Source: Flavobacterium sp.
Lineage (GTDB): Bacteria > Bacteroidota > Bacteroidia > Flavobacteriales > Flavobacteriaceae
NCBI GenBank assembly: GCA_020403245.1
Contig: JADBYA010000009.1
Location: 186,001 to 250,000, forward strand
Length of the DNA: 64,000 nt
Direction of reading: 5' to 3'
Every line of letters starts with the position of its first letter. Position 1 is the first letter of the stretch. Shown piece by piece: positions 44,625 through 53,292 of the stretch. Position numbers and translations under genes: made by a program. Under the pieces are notes generated by a model. The model was not told the DNA's origin and did not search any database. It saw only the letters and a list, made by a program, of their open reading frames with translations.

Positions 44625-45515
44625 ATGAAAAAAATTTATTATTCATCTGTATTTTTATTATTATTTATAGCTGCTAATGCCCAAAAGGATTTTCAAGGCA
44701 TGGCGGTTTATGAATCCAAAACCAGCACATCTGATTTTAAATCTCGTTTTGAAGGGAACAAAGAAATCACTCCCGAAATTCAAAAAATGATCGAAGAACG
44801 AATGAAAAAAATGTTTGAAAAAACGTTTTTTCTCAACTTCGATAAATCGGCATCAATCTATAAAGAAGAGGAAAAGTTAGATGCTCCAGGGCAAAGTCAA
44901 GGAGGAATGCGAATGATGTCTTCCTTTATGGGTGGCGGTGGAACCTACTATAAAAATGTAAAAGAGAAAAAATATACCGTAGATAAAGAGTTTATGGGTA
45001 AAGAATTTTTAATCAAAGATACATTAACTACCTACAAATGGCAAATGAGTTCTGAGACAAGAGTTATTGGCGGGTATAATTGTTTTAAAGCTACAGCTGT
45101 AATTCCAGCCAGTAAAACCGATTTTAGAAATTTCAAACCCAAAAAGAAAGAAGAAGTTAAAGAAGGCGAAGCTAAAAAAGAGGAAAAAGAAAAAAGAACC
45201 AATTTCATGGATGATTTTGAGTTGCCTAAAGAAATAACAATAACAGCTTGGTACACACCTGAAATACCCATAAACCAAGGTCCAGAGGGGTATTGGGGTT
45301 TGCCAGGATTAATATTAGAAGTTAACGATGGTAAAACCGTAATTCTTTGTTCTAAAGTTGTTTTGAATTCGAAAGACAAAGTCGAAATCAAAGCACCCAA
45401 TAACGGAAAAGAAATATCACAAAAAGACTATGACGAAACCGTGACCAACAAAATGCAAGAAATGCAAGAAATGAATGGCGGAAGAGGTGGTTTTCAAATG
45501 AGAACAACACGATAA
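44625..45515 (+). CDS. GLPGLI-family secreted protein, first copy
   Basis: The 296-residue protein has a signal peptide (about 1-19, ending AANAQ) and the diagnostic GLPGLI at residues 225-230 within TPEIPINQGPEGYWGLPGLI. It also has a low-complexity KKKEEVKEGEAKKEEKEKR stretch (about 172-191) absent from the second copy. GLPGLI proteins are typical of Bacteroidetes and are thought to sit in the periplasm or envelope; their function is unknown. It converges on the response-regulator gene with a 6-bp gap. The second GLPGLI gene starts 2.4 kb on, past the two-component pair. Confidence 0.9.
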   Translation: MKKIYYSSVFLLLFIAANAQKDFQGMAVYESKTSTSDFKSRFEGNKEITPEIQKMIEERMKKMFEKTFFLNFDKSASIYKEEEKLDAPGQSQGGMRMMSSFMGGGGTYYKNVKEKKYTVDKEFMGKEFLIKDTLTTYKWQMSSETRVIGGYNCFKATAVIPASKTDFRNFKPKKKEEVKEGEAKKEEKEKRTNFMDDFELPKEITITAWYTPEIPINQGPEGYWGLPGLILEVNDGKTVILCSKVVLNSKDKVEIKAPNNGKEISQKDYDETVTNKMQEMQEMNGGRGGFQMRTTR

Positions 45516-45521
45516 GTACCT

Positions 45522-46202
45522 CTAGCATGTCAATTTATATCCTTTACTTCTAATGTTAATGATTTGAATTGTTGTATCGAGAATTAATTTTTTTCTGAGT
45601 TTAGTAATAAATACATCCATACTTCTGCCTGAGAAAAAATCGGTATTGTTCCAAATTATTTTCAAAATCACTTCTCTGTCTATAATTTCATTTTTGTTTT
45701 CAATCAATAATTGTAGCAAAGCTGTCTCACGATGAGTAAGGTTTTCGATTTTATAATTATGAACGAGTATTTGTTTTATTGGATAAAATAAATAATTTCC
45801 AATGGCAATAGTGTCATCGTTCGTTTTATTCTCAATTCTACCTAATAGCGATTGCATTCTAACAATTAATTCTTCCATGCTAAAGGGTTTTTTCAAATAG
45901 TCATTACCTCCGAATGCAAATCCATCAACAACATCTAATGTTTGCGATTTGGCAGTTAAAAAAATGATAGGCACATTTTTATTTATCTTTCGAACATCTT
46001 TGGCAACGGAAAAACCATCTTTTAAAGGCATCATTACATCAAGCACTATAATATCTGGATTTTCTTTTAAGAAAAAATCAAAAGCTTCTTCACCATTTTT
46101 TCCGTGAATAACCTCGAAGTTTCGTGTTTCTAAACTTTCTTTTATAATTTGTGCCAATGCTAGTTCATCTTCGGCTAATAAAACTCTGATTTTAGTACTC
46201 AT
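45522..46202 (-). CDS. OmpR-family response regulator
   Basis: The 226-residue protein has a receiver domain (about 1-118) with the acidic pair in LLAEDELALA, the phospho-acceptor Asp55 in PDIIVLDVMMPLKDG, and Lys in DYLKKPFSM. A winged-helix DNA-binding domain (about 130-226) follows, with LTHRETALLQLLIENKNEII and RSMDVFITKLRKKL. It overlaps the upstream histidine kinase by 11 bp, so the two form one operon. The likely targets are the flanking GLPGLI and outer-membrane genes. Confidence 0.95.
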   Translation of the reverse strand: MSTKIRVLLAEDELALAQIIKESLETRNFEVIHGKNGEEAFDFFLKENPDIIVLDVMMPLKDGFSVAKDVRKINKNVPIIFLTAKSQTLDVVDGFAFGGNDYLKKPFSMEELIVRMQSLLGRIENKTNDDTIAIGNYLFYPIKQILVHNYKIENLTHRETALLQLLIENKNEIIDREVILKIIWNNTDFFSGRSMDVFITKLRKKLILDTTIQIINIRSKGYKLTC

Positions 46203-47775
46203 TTGGCAATGTTATTTTAAATAAAGTTGGATTTGAATTTGATAATAATTCAAGCGAACCTCCGTGTTTTTCTATAATTTTTTTCGAATAATATAAGCCA
46301 ATTCCAAATCCTTTTACGTTGTGAATGTTCCCTTTTGGAATTCGATAAAACTTATCAAATATTTTTTCTTCATGAATTTTGTCAATTCCAAATCCGTTAT
46401 CTTCAATCAAAACAGTATTTTGGAATTTGTCACAATTTAAGGTAATCTTGATTTCATTTCCGCCATATTTTACGGCGTTATCTATAATATTCGAAAAGGC
46501 ATTTTCCAAATGAAAACTATCAACATTGGCAAAAAAATCGGTAGTTTTTGTTTCTAATACAATATTTTTTTCCTGAAAATTTAACTGGTGTTTTTCGATA
46601 CAGTTTTGCAATAATAAAAGCAGGTTTGCTTTTTCTTTTTTAATTGATAACTGATTTGTTTCTAGTGTTGCCGTTTCTAGTAATCGTTCGACCATTTCTT
46701 CCAATTTTTTGAGCTGATTGCCTGATATTTCTAAATACCTATTCGTTTTTTCTATATCTTTTTCGGTATTAAAACTTTTTATTCCTTCAATAGCTGTTCC
46801 GATTGTGGTAATTGGCGTTTTGAATTCATGAGTAATATTGCTAATCAAATCATTCTTTATTTCATCTATTTTTTTCTGTTTATTGATGGTTTTTAACAGA
46901 TAAAGTAAGCAAGTAATAATAGATAAAGAGAGTACTAAAGAAAGCAAAATCTCTGATAAACTTCTTTTTAGGACCAGTGTAATTGGATTTGAAAAAAGAA
47001 TTGCGATTTCTTCTTTTTTTGGTAAATACGCTGATTTTGATATGCTTTTCAATGACAAAGAACCATTTTTGTTGGTTTGAAAAGTGTTGTATAATGTATC
47101 GCCTTTATAATGTTGAAGCTGATAATCAATAAGTATGTTTTTTCGGTTTAGTTCTTTTTCTAAAGCATTGCTTAATGCTTTAAACTCGATAGTATCTTGA
47201 AACATTGAAATAACAATTTTATTGGCAAGATTTTTAATAGCCATGATGCTGTCTGTGTCTTTTTTCCCTTTAAAAACACTTATCGCTTTGATAGAAGTTG
47301 GCTCGATTTCTTTAAAAGAAACTTTTGGCGAACGTAATGAAGTTTCGCTTGAAATAATTTCATTTTCAATTTGCATTTTTATCGAATCGCTTGATTTTTT
47401 AATGGTTTTTGAATCTGATTTTATTTCTACGCTTACAAAAGTGGAAGTTGTATCCACTTTTGAATCTATAATCTTTTTTTTGTTCTTTTTTTTCTGCTGA
47501 GGAATATTTTTTAATGCCGATTTTAGGTCAACCGATTCAAAAAACTGTTCCGAGTTTACCTTTTTATCATTTTTTACAAAAGCTACAAAATTATCCTTTA
47601 AATAATCAACATAATAATATTCAATACTTTTGTCCAAAGCGGTCTGTACTTCGGCAATTAACCTTGTTTTATTTTGATTATAGTTTTTTATATTCCAAAA
47701 TACTTGAAGTCCAATGGTGGCAACAATTGTAATCGAAATAAACAAAACAAGATAGAAGTTTTTTTCCCTTTTCAT
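46192..47775 (-). CDS. Sensor histidine kinase
   Basis: The 527-residue inner-membrane kinase has a first helix (about 8-27), a periplasmic sensor region of about 240 residues rich in Lys and Ser, a second helix (about 274-294), a HisKA domain with the phosphorylated His316 in SNITHEFKTPITT, and an HATPase domain with ENAFSNIIDNAVKYGG (N box), DNGFGID and GFGIGLYYSKKI. It is transcribed divergently from the second GLPGLI gene and overlaps the response regulator gene by 11 bp. The signal is unknown. Confidence 0.94.
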   Translation of the reverse strand: MKREKNFYLVLFISITIVATIGLQVFWNIKNYNQNKTRLIAEVQTALDKSIEYYYVDYLKDNFVAFVKNDKKVNSEQFFESVDLKSALKNIPQQKKKNKKKIIDSKVDTTSTFVSVEIKSDSKTIKKSSDSIKMQIENEIISSETSLRSPKVSFKEIEPTSIKAISVFKGKKDTDSIMAIKNLANKIVISMFQDTIEFKALSNALEKELNRKNILIDYQLQHYKGDTLYNTFQTNKNGSLSLKSISKSAYLPKKEEIAILFSNPITLVLKRSLSEILLSLVLSLSIITCLLYLLKTINKQKKIDEIKNDLISNITHEFKTPITTIGTAIEGIKSFNTEKDIEKTNRYLEISGNQLKKLEEMVERLLETATLETNQLSIKKEKANLLLLLQNCIEKHQLNFQEKNIVLETKTTDFFANVDSFHLENAFSNIIDNAVKYGGNEIKITLNCDKFQNTVLIEDNGFGIDKIHEEKIFDKFYRIPKGNIHNVKGFGIGLYYSKKIIEKHGGSLELLSNSNPTLFKITLPNEY

Positions 47776-47779
47776 AAAT

Positions 47780-47787
47780 CAAAAATA
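47780..47787 (-). promoter_or_regulatory. Promoter -7 element for the two-component operon
   Basis: Minus-strand TATTTTTG matches TAnnTTTG and ends only 4 bp before the kinase start codon, which implies a leaderless or nearly leaderless mRNA. A minus-strand TTG lies 23 bp upstream (47813-47811), at the edge of the tandem repeat. Confidence 0.5.
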
Positions 47788-47810
47788 GTAACAAAAGGAG
47801 TTTCATTATC

Positions 47811-47830
47811 AACGTTAACAAACGTTAACT
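47811..47830. promoter_or_regulatory. Tandem 10-bp repeat, candidate response-regulator operator
   Basis: AACGTTAACA and AACGTTAACT follow each other directly, so the half-sites recur with a 10-bp pitch as in many OmpR-type binding sites. The repeat lies in the 121-bp divergent gap between the kinase gene and the second GLPGLI gene, and overlaps the -33 region of the kinase promoter. Confidence 0.5.
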
Positions 47831-47842
47831 TTATTTAACAAT

Positions 47843-47869
47843 TTGTGTGATTTATTATATTTTAATTTG
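47843..47869 (+). promoter_or_regulatory. Promoter for the second GLPGLI gene
   Basis: TTG (47843-47845), 16 bp, TTAATTTG (47862-47869; one mismatch to TAnnTTTG). The start codon is 28 bp downstream. Confidence 0.45.
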
Positions 47870-47896
47870 TATCATTAACAACAAATTAAAAATTAT

Positions 47897-48745
47897 ATGA
47901 ATACAACATTAACAAAAATAGCATCAGCATTTTTATTAGTAACTACAAGTGCAATTACTGCACAAGAATTTCAAGGAAAAGCGGAATATTTTTCGAAAAG
48001 AGTTTTTACTGAAAAAATAGAATTAAATAAAGCTACAGGAGAAAACGAAATGAGTCCTGAAATGGGGAAAGCGCTTCAGGAAGCCATGAAAAAAGCTAGT
48101 GAAAAGCAATATTTGCTTTCATTTAATAAATCAGAGTGCCTTTATGAAGAACAAGAACAATTACAAAAACCTGAAGCAGCTAATGGAGGATTTAGTATTT
48201 CTGTTGCTTTCTCAGGAGAAGGAAAAAAGTATCTCAATCTTAAAGACAAAATCTGCATCGAAGAAGCAGATATTTTCGGCAAGGAATTTTTAATCGTCGA
48301 ACCGCTTGAAAAACCCAATTGGAAACTACTAAATGAAACCAAGAAAATAGGCGATTACAATTGCTTAAAAGCCGAACTTGTAGTTCAAGTTACTGAGAAG
48401 CAAAGAACAGAATACGAAGAATTTCTCAAAAAAGAAGCAGTAAAACCAGCGTTGTTTAAAATGGATGAACCTAAAGACAAAGTAATTATGGCATGGTACA
48501 CTCCTGAAATCCCTGTGAGTTTTGGTCCAAACAAGTATTGGGGCTTACCGGGATTAATTCTAGAAATCAACGAAGAAGAGACTATTATTCTTTGTTCTAA
48601 AGTAACGTTGAGTAACAAAGAAAAATCAAAGATTAAAGTGCCTAATACAGGTGAAAAAGTAACCCAAAAGAAATTTGACGAAATCGAAAAGAAAAAAATG
48701 GATAGCATGAAAAATGAAGATGGCGTGATTATTTTTGAACGTTAA
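47897..48745 (+). CDS. GLPGLI-family secreted protein, second copy
   Basis: The 282-residue protein has a signal peptide (about 1-22, ending AITAQ) and GLPGLI at residues 216-221 in KYWGLPGLILEI. It aligns along its length with the product of 44625-45515 (for example the shared AWYTPEIP, and FGKEFLI against MGKEFLI), so the two are paralogues. The next gene, a large outer-membrane protein, starts 25 bp later, which suggests one transcript. Such pairing of GLPGLI proteins with beta-barrel receptors is common in this phylum. Confidence 0.9.
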   Translation: MNTTLTKIASAFLLVTTSAITAQEFQGKAEYFSKRVFTEKIELNKATGENEMSPEMGKALQEAMKKASEKQYLLSFNKSECLYEEQEQLQKPEAANGGFSISVAFSGEGKKYLNLKDKICIEEADIFGKEFLIVEPLEKPNWKLLNETKKIGDYNCLKAELVVQVTEKQRTEYEEFLKKEAVKPALFKMDEPKDKVIMAWYTPEIPVSFGPNKYWGLPGLILEINEEETIILCSKVTLSNKEKSKIKVPNTGEKVTQKKFDEIEKKKMDSMKNEDGVIIFER

Positions 48746-48770
48746 CATACAAGTTTTATAAGCCATAATC

Positions 48771-51500
48771 ATGAAAAACAAAATACTCTTTTTTTTCCTT
48801 CTTGTTTCATCAGTTTCCATAGCTCAGAACGTTCGATTCGAAGGCACCATTCTCGACAATAATAAAGTGCCATTAGAAATGGCCAATGTCATGGCAATGA
48901 ACCAAGGCACCAAAGCCATGGATGCTTATGCTATTACCAATGAAAAAGGTAAATTTATTTTGAATTTAAATACCAATGCTACCTACATCATAAAATTGAG
49001 TTATTTAGGAATGCAAAGCAAAGAGATTACTATAACTACCCAAACTCAAAATATTACACAAACCATTACAATGGAAAGCGGCGGAATTGACCTTGAAGGG
49101 GTTGAAATTGTGCGCGAAATGCCTGTTTCCATAAAAGGAGATACCATCGTTTATAATTCTGATTCTTTTACCAACGGAACTGAAAGAAAATTGGAAGACG
49201 TTCTTAAAAAACTTCCCGGAGTAGAGGTTGATGCTGATGGACAAGTAAAAGTGGAAGGTAAAGCGGTTACAAAGTTGATGGTAGAAGGAAAAGATTTCTT
49301 TGATGGCGATACAAAACTTGGCGTAAAAAATATTCCTGCCGATGCTATCGATAAAGTACAAGTACTGAGAAACTACAATGAAAACTCTATTCTTAAAGGC
49401 GTAGAGAATAATCAAGACAATCTTGCGATGAATATTAAACTAAAAGAAGGAAAGAAAAACTTTTGGTTTGGCGATATGACTGCCGGAATTGGTGTTGGTC
49501 ATGAGGATACCCGATATAATATCGCGCCAAAAGCGTTTTATTATAGTCCAAAATACAGTATCAACATCATGGGCAATAGCAATAATGTAGGAGAACAAGC
49601 TTTTACAATACAAGATTATTTTAGGTTTAGTGGCGGTTTTAGAAACATTATGGGAAAAGGTGGCGGAAACATAAATGTAGGAAGTAATTCATTGGGAATT
49701 AACTTTTTTCAAGATGATAGAGTAAAAGAAATCGAATCGCATTTTGGAGCCACAAATTTTTCGTATAATCCTTCAAAGAGCTGGAGTTTCAGCGGATTTG
49801 TCATTGCTACTTCAACTTTGGTTGATACCGACACACAATCGACTGTAAATTTTTTACAGCCAAATTCGGAACAAGTTGCTTCTGCCGAAATTAGAGATGA
49901 TATTGGTAATCAAAAAAATAATCTAGGATTGTTTAAGTTTAGTTCTGTCTATAAACCAAGCACCAAATTTCAACTCGATTATGATATTCTAACCCGACTT
50001 TCGGCACAAAGAGAAAATAATAATTTGAACCGACAAGTATTTGATTATTTAGAAGACACCACTTCGAGTGAAAATATTTTAACCTCAAAAAGGCAAGATC
50101 CAATAAATATCAATCAAAATCTTAGTTTTTATTACACCCCTACAGACAAACATATTTTTGCGTTTGAAAGTCAATATTTATATCAAAACGAAGACCCTTT
50201 GTATAATGCCAATCTAGAATTTCAGCCCTTTGTTTTCATTGGGTATAATCCAGATCAAAATCGAAACGATATTACCCAAAGTCGCTTTATCAAAACTAAT
50301 AAATTAGACAGCAGACTCGATTATTATTATGTGCTTACTCCAAAAGTGAACTTCAATTTTACTTTGGCCAATTCCTATGTATATCAAAGTTTGAATTCTT
50401 CTGTTTTTCAACGTTTGGATAACGGAACCATTAATAATTTGACTGCCACAGAAAACACCAATGATGTGGGTTATCGCTTTAACGACTCTAGCTTAGGGTT
50501 TCATTTAAAATGGTTAACAGGTAAATTTACCTTTACACCAGGAGTAACATTGCATCGTTTTAATTTAACAAATTCACAGCTAGCAACTAATACCAAGCAA
50601 GAATTGACACGATTTTTACCCGATTTTCAAATGATTTATCAAATAAAGAAATCGGAATCATTAACCTTTAACTATGCGTTGACCAACAATTTCACCAACG
50701 TCAATAACTTTGCATTAGGCACGATTTTTAATAGCTATAACAGTTTGTTTTCCGGAAATCGAGACTTAGAAAACTCAGTAGTTCATTCGCATACACTGAC
50801 TTACCAAAAATTCAACATGTTTAATTTCGAAAATTTTGGAGGGTCAATTAATTACACTCGAACCACCGAAGCAATTAAAACAAGAGCCTTATTTGAAGGA
50901 GTAAATCAAATAGGTTCGCCTTTTAATTCTCCTTTCGGCGACGAAGTTATTTCAGGAAATTTTCGCTACGGTCGTTCCTTTTTAAAATATTATAAAGCTA
51001 ATTTTAGTGCCAATGTTAATTGGAGTAAGTTTTATAATATTCAAATAAACCCTCAAACCTTGGTCGATGATGTTGTAAATACCGAAAGTTTTACTCAAAA
51101 TTACAGAATAGGCGCTTCTACTAATTTTAAAGACATTCCAAATATTGAATTATCCTATAATTATACGGTTAATCAATATCCAAATGACACTTTTTATACC
51201 GATAGTCCTTCGGTTAAATTGGATTATTTCTTCTTGAAAAGTTTCTCCTTTGTTTCTGAATATGAGTTTTTTCATTACTACAATAACGATAATACCGTTG
51301 ATCAAGAATACGACTTTCTATCGGCAAGCTTGACCTATCAAAAAACAAAAGCCAGTCATATGGAGTATAAAATTGCTGCAACTAACATTTTGAATACTAC
51401 TTCAATCAATGATGATAGTTTCTCTCAGTTTTCTACTAGAAATTCTCAATATCAAGTACAGCCGAGATATATAATTTTTAGTTTAAAATATAATTTGTAG
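48771..51500 (+). CDS. Large outer-membrane beta-barrel protein with carboxypeptidase-like domain (TonB-receptor-like)
   Basis: The 909-residue protein has a signal peptide (about 1-18), a CarboxypepD_reg-like domain (about 22-100), a plug-like stretch (RKLEDVLKKLPGVEVDADGQ near residue 139, then SIDKVQV-like VQVLRNYNE near residue 197), and a long OMP_b-brl_3-type barrel to the C-terminus. It lacks a clear TonB box, so TonB dependence is uncertain. It follows the second GLPGLI gene by 25 bp. A T-rich hairpin carrying a dispersed repeat follows the stop codon. Confidence 0.87.
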   Translation: MKNKILFFFLLVSSVSIAQNVRFEGTILDNNKVPLEMANVMAMNQGTKAMDAYAITNEKGKFILNLNTNATYIIKLSYLGMQSKEITITTQTQNITQTITMESGGIDLEGVEIVREMPVSIKGDTIVYNSDSFTNGTERKLEDVLKKLPGVEVDADGQVKVEGKAVTKLMVEGKDFFDGDTKLGVKNIPADAIDKVQVLRNYNENSILKGVENNQDNLAMNIKLKEGKKNFWFGDMTAGIGVGHEDTRYNIAPKAFYYSPKYSINIMGNSNNVGEQAFTIQDYFRFSGGFRNIMGKGGGNINVGSNSLGINFFQDDRVKEIESHFGATNFSYNPSKSWSFSGFVIATSTLVDTDTQSTVNFLQPNSEQVASAEIRDDIGNQKNNLGLFKFSSVYKPSTKFQLDYDILTRLSAQRENNNLNRQVFDYLEDTTSSENILTSKRQDPININQNLSFYYTPTDKHIFAFESQYLYQNEDPLYNANLEFQPFVFIGYNPDQNRNDITQSRFIKTNKLDSRLDYYYVLTPKVNFNFTLANSYVYQSLNSSVFQRLDNGTINNLTATENTNDVGYRFNDSSLGFHLKWLTGKFTFTPGVTLHRFNLTNSQLATNTKQELTRFLPDFQMIYQIKKSESLTFNYALTNNFTNVNNFALGTIFNSYNSLFSGNRDLENSVVHSHTLTYQKFNMFNFENFGGSINYTRTTEAIKTRALFEGVNQIGSPFNSPFGDEVISGNFRYGRSFLKYYKANFSANVNWSKFYNIQINPQTLVDDVVNTESFTQNYRIGASTNFKDIPNIELSYNYTVNQYPNDTFYTDSPSVKLDYFFLKSFSFVSEYEFFHYYNNDNTVDQEYDFLSASLTYQKTKASHMEYKIAATNILNTTSINDDSFSQFSTRNSQYQVQPRYIIFSLKYNL

Positions 51501-51524
51501 CCAAGAACCTGCTGTCCGATTTAT

Positions 51525-51572
51525 TTTTTTTGTTTTGTCATGCTGAGCTTGTCGAAGCACAAAACAAAAAAA
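51525..51572. terminator. Terminator hairpin holding a dispersed CTGAGCTTGTCGAAG repeat
   Basis: TTTTTTTGTTTTGT (51525-51538) pairs perfectly with ACAAAACAAAAAAA (51559-51572). The loop region (TGTCATGCTGAGCTTGTCGA at 51536-51555) is a copy of the repeat also found at 53490-53513 and inside metH at 56875-56898. Confidence 0.65.
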
Positions 51573-51608
51573 GGATGCTGCTGCCTTCAGGCCTGCCTGT
51601 CGGTAGAC

Positions 51609-51662
51609 AGAGCTAAAAACAAAAAACCTGTTCAATTGAACAGGTTTTTTGTTTTTAGCTCT
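51609..51662. terminator. Perfect 54-bp palindrome between the barrel gene and metK
   Basis: The 27-bp left half, which includes AGAGCTAAAAACAAAAAACC, is exactly inverted in the right half with no loop. The centre is CTGTTCAATTGAACAG. It ends 35 bp before the metK stop and would give a bidirectional hairpin with A and T tracts on both sides. Confidence 0.85.
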
Positions 51663-51697
51663 TTACGCCAATATCTTTGAGTCTTTGCGTTTAAATA

Positions 51698-52948
51698 TTA
51701 AATTCCAAAAGCTGCTTTTACTTTATCTACAAAATCTAATTTCTCCCAAGTAAATAATTCTACTGATACAGTTTTTGGCACACCATTTGGCAATTGGAAC
51801 GTTTTAGTAACGGTTTCCGGAGTTCTTCCCATATGGCCATAAGCAGCCGTTTCACTATAAATTGGATTTCTCAACTTCAAACGTTGCTCAATAAAGTACG
51901 GACGCATATCAAATACATTTTCTACCACTTTACTAATTTCTCCATCGGTCATATTCACTTTGGAAGTACCATAAGTAACCACATTGATAGAAGTTGGTTT
52001 AGCCACTCCAATCGCATAGGAAACCTGCACTAAAACTTCATCACACAATCCGGCAGCCACTAAGTTTTTTGCAATATGACGGGTAGCGTACGCCGCCGAA
52101 CGATCTACTTTTGATGGATCTTTTCCAGAGAAAGCACCGCCACCATGAGCTCCTTTTCCACCATACGTATCCACAATGATTTTTCTTCCTGTCAAGCCAG
52201 TATCACCATGTGGTCCACCAATTACAAATTTTCCAGTTGGATTAATGTGATACGTAATATTATCATTAAAGAAATGAGCATATTGAGGGTATTTTGCCTT
52301 AATTCTTGGAATTAAAATAGACACTAAATCACTTTTAATTTTGGCCAACATTTCTGCTTCAGCGGCAAAATCATCGTGTTGTGTAGAAATTACTATCGCA
52401 TCTATACGTTGTGGTTTGTTATCGTCAGAATACTCTAAAGTTACTTGTGATTTTGCATCAGGGCGAAGGTATTTAATTTCGTTATTTTCTCTTCTTAAGT
52501 TGGCTAATTCAATTAATAAAGCATGTGCGATATCCAAAGCCAATGGCATGTAGTTTTCCGTTTCATTAGTAGCATAACCAAACATCATTCCTTGGTCGCC
52601 AGCACCTTGCTCTTCTTTACTAGCTCTATCTACACCTTGATTAATATCGGCTGATTGCTCATGAATAGCCGATAATACACCACAAGAATCAGCTTCAAAC
52701 ATGTATTCGCTTTTGGTATATCCAATTTTACGAATAACTTCTCTTGCAATAGATTGTACATCAAGATAGGTGCTTGACTTTACTTCACCAGCCAAAATAA
52801 CTTGTCCGGTTGTAACTAGTGTTTCGCAAGCTACTTTTGACTCAGGGTCAAACGCCAAAAAATTGTCGATTAATGCATCTGAAATTTGATCAGCAACTTT
52901 GTCCGGATGTCCTTCACTCACTGACTCCGACGTAAATAAATAAGCCAT
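51698..52948 (-). CDS. metK: S-adenosylmethionine synthetase
   Basis: Makes S-adenosylmethionine from methionine and ATP in the cytoplasm. The 416-residue protein begins [20 protein letters not shown]; an in-frame ATG 36 bp upstream (52984) would add an unconserved [12 protein letters not shown] stretch, so 52948 is chosen. [15 protein letters not shown] and [19 protein letters not shown] are the two family signatures. It is divergent from the metH-metF block and has a long leader (about 195 nt) with several hairpins. Its product is the ligand of the riboswitch on the other strand. Confidence 0.96.
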   Translation of the reverse strand: MAYLFTSESVSEGHPDKVADQISDALIDNFLAFDPESKVACETLVTTGQVILAGEVKSSTYLDVQSIAREVIRKIGYTKSEYMFEADSCGVLSAIHEQSADINQGVDRASKEEQGAGDQGMMFGYATNETENYMPLALDIAHALLIELANLRRENNEIKYLRPDAKSQVTLEYSDDNKPQRIDAIVISTQHDDFAAEAEMLAKIKSDLVSILIPRIKAKYPQYAHFFNDNITYHINPTGKFVIGGPHGDTGLTGRKIIVDTYGGKGAHGGGAFSGKDPSKVDRSAAYATRHIAKNLVAAGLCDEVLVQVSYAIGVAKPTSINVVTYGTSKVNMTDGEISKVVENVFDMRPYFIEQRLKLRNPIYSETAAYGHMGRTPETVTKTFQLPNGVPKTVSVELFTWEKLDFVDKVKAAFGI

Positions 52949-52963
52949 AATTTTTTTATTTTT

Positions 52964-53102
52964 ATGCTGAATATATTTCAGCATCTGTTAAAATTAATTG
53001 TATAGAAAAAAAATCGGATTGCTTTGAAAGCTAAAGAAGAAATTCTGCTTTAGCATTTTTTTATTCTGAACTTGTTTAGAATCTCATAAAAGATTCAAGT
53101 TC
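52964..53102 (-). promoter_or_regulatory. Structured leader of metK
   Basis: Within the predicted leader are three hairpins: ATGCTGAA/TTCAGCAT (52964-52984), GCTAAAG/CTTTAGC (53030-53054, followed on the plus strand by seven T), and a two-step stem GAACTTG/CAAGTTC with GAATCT/AGATTC (53068-53102) containing the word CTGAACTTGTTTAGA. No known riboswitch class was recognised here. The words link to the dispersed TGCTGAAC/TTCAGCA repeats. Confidence 0.45.
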
Positions 53103-53149
53103 GAATAGAGGTTGCAATCAGTACAAATTTTTCCTCTTAATTTCGAGTG

Positions 53150-53178
53150 CAAATGTATAAAATCAAATTGAATTGCAA
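53150..53178 (-). promoter_or_regulatory. Promoter for metK
   Basis: On the minus strand TTG (53178-53176), 18 bp, TACATTTG (53157-53150). Transcription would start near 53143, 195 bp before the start codon. Confidence 0.55.
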
Positions 53179-53238
53179 ATTATTATCTGTTTTTTTTATA
53201 ATATTAGTCGAATGAAAAATTAAAATCAAAAAAAATCC

Positions 53239-53269
53239 TTGCAAATTCCAAATCTATATCATTACTTTG
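53239..53269 (+). promoter_or_regulatory. Promoter for the SAM riboswitch-metH-metF transcript
   Basis: TTG (53239-53241), 20 bp, TTACTTTG (53262-53269; one mismatch to TAnnTTTG). The riboswitch P1 helix begins at 53293, about 18 bp after the expected start. Confidence 0.55.
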
Positions 53270-53292
53270 TAACGTTCATAAACTTATTGATT

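Noticed and set aside
52949..52984. Twelve-residue N-terminal extension of MetK
   Set aside because: The conserved protein starts at MAYLFTSES; the extra codons lie in a leader hairpin.
53030..53061. Plus-strand terminator in the metK leader
   Set aside because: The hairpin and T run fit a terminator, but no plus-strand gene ends nearby; it is better treated as part of the metK leader structure.
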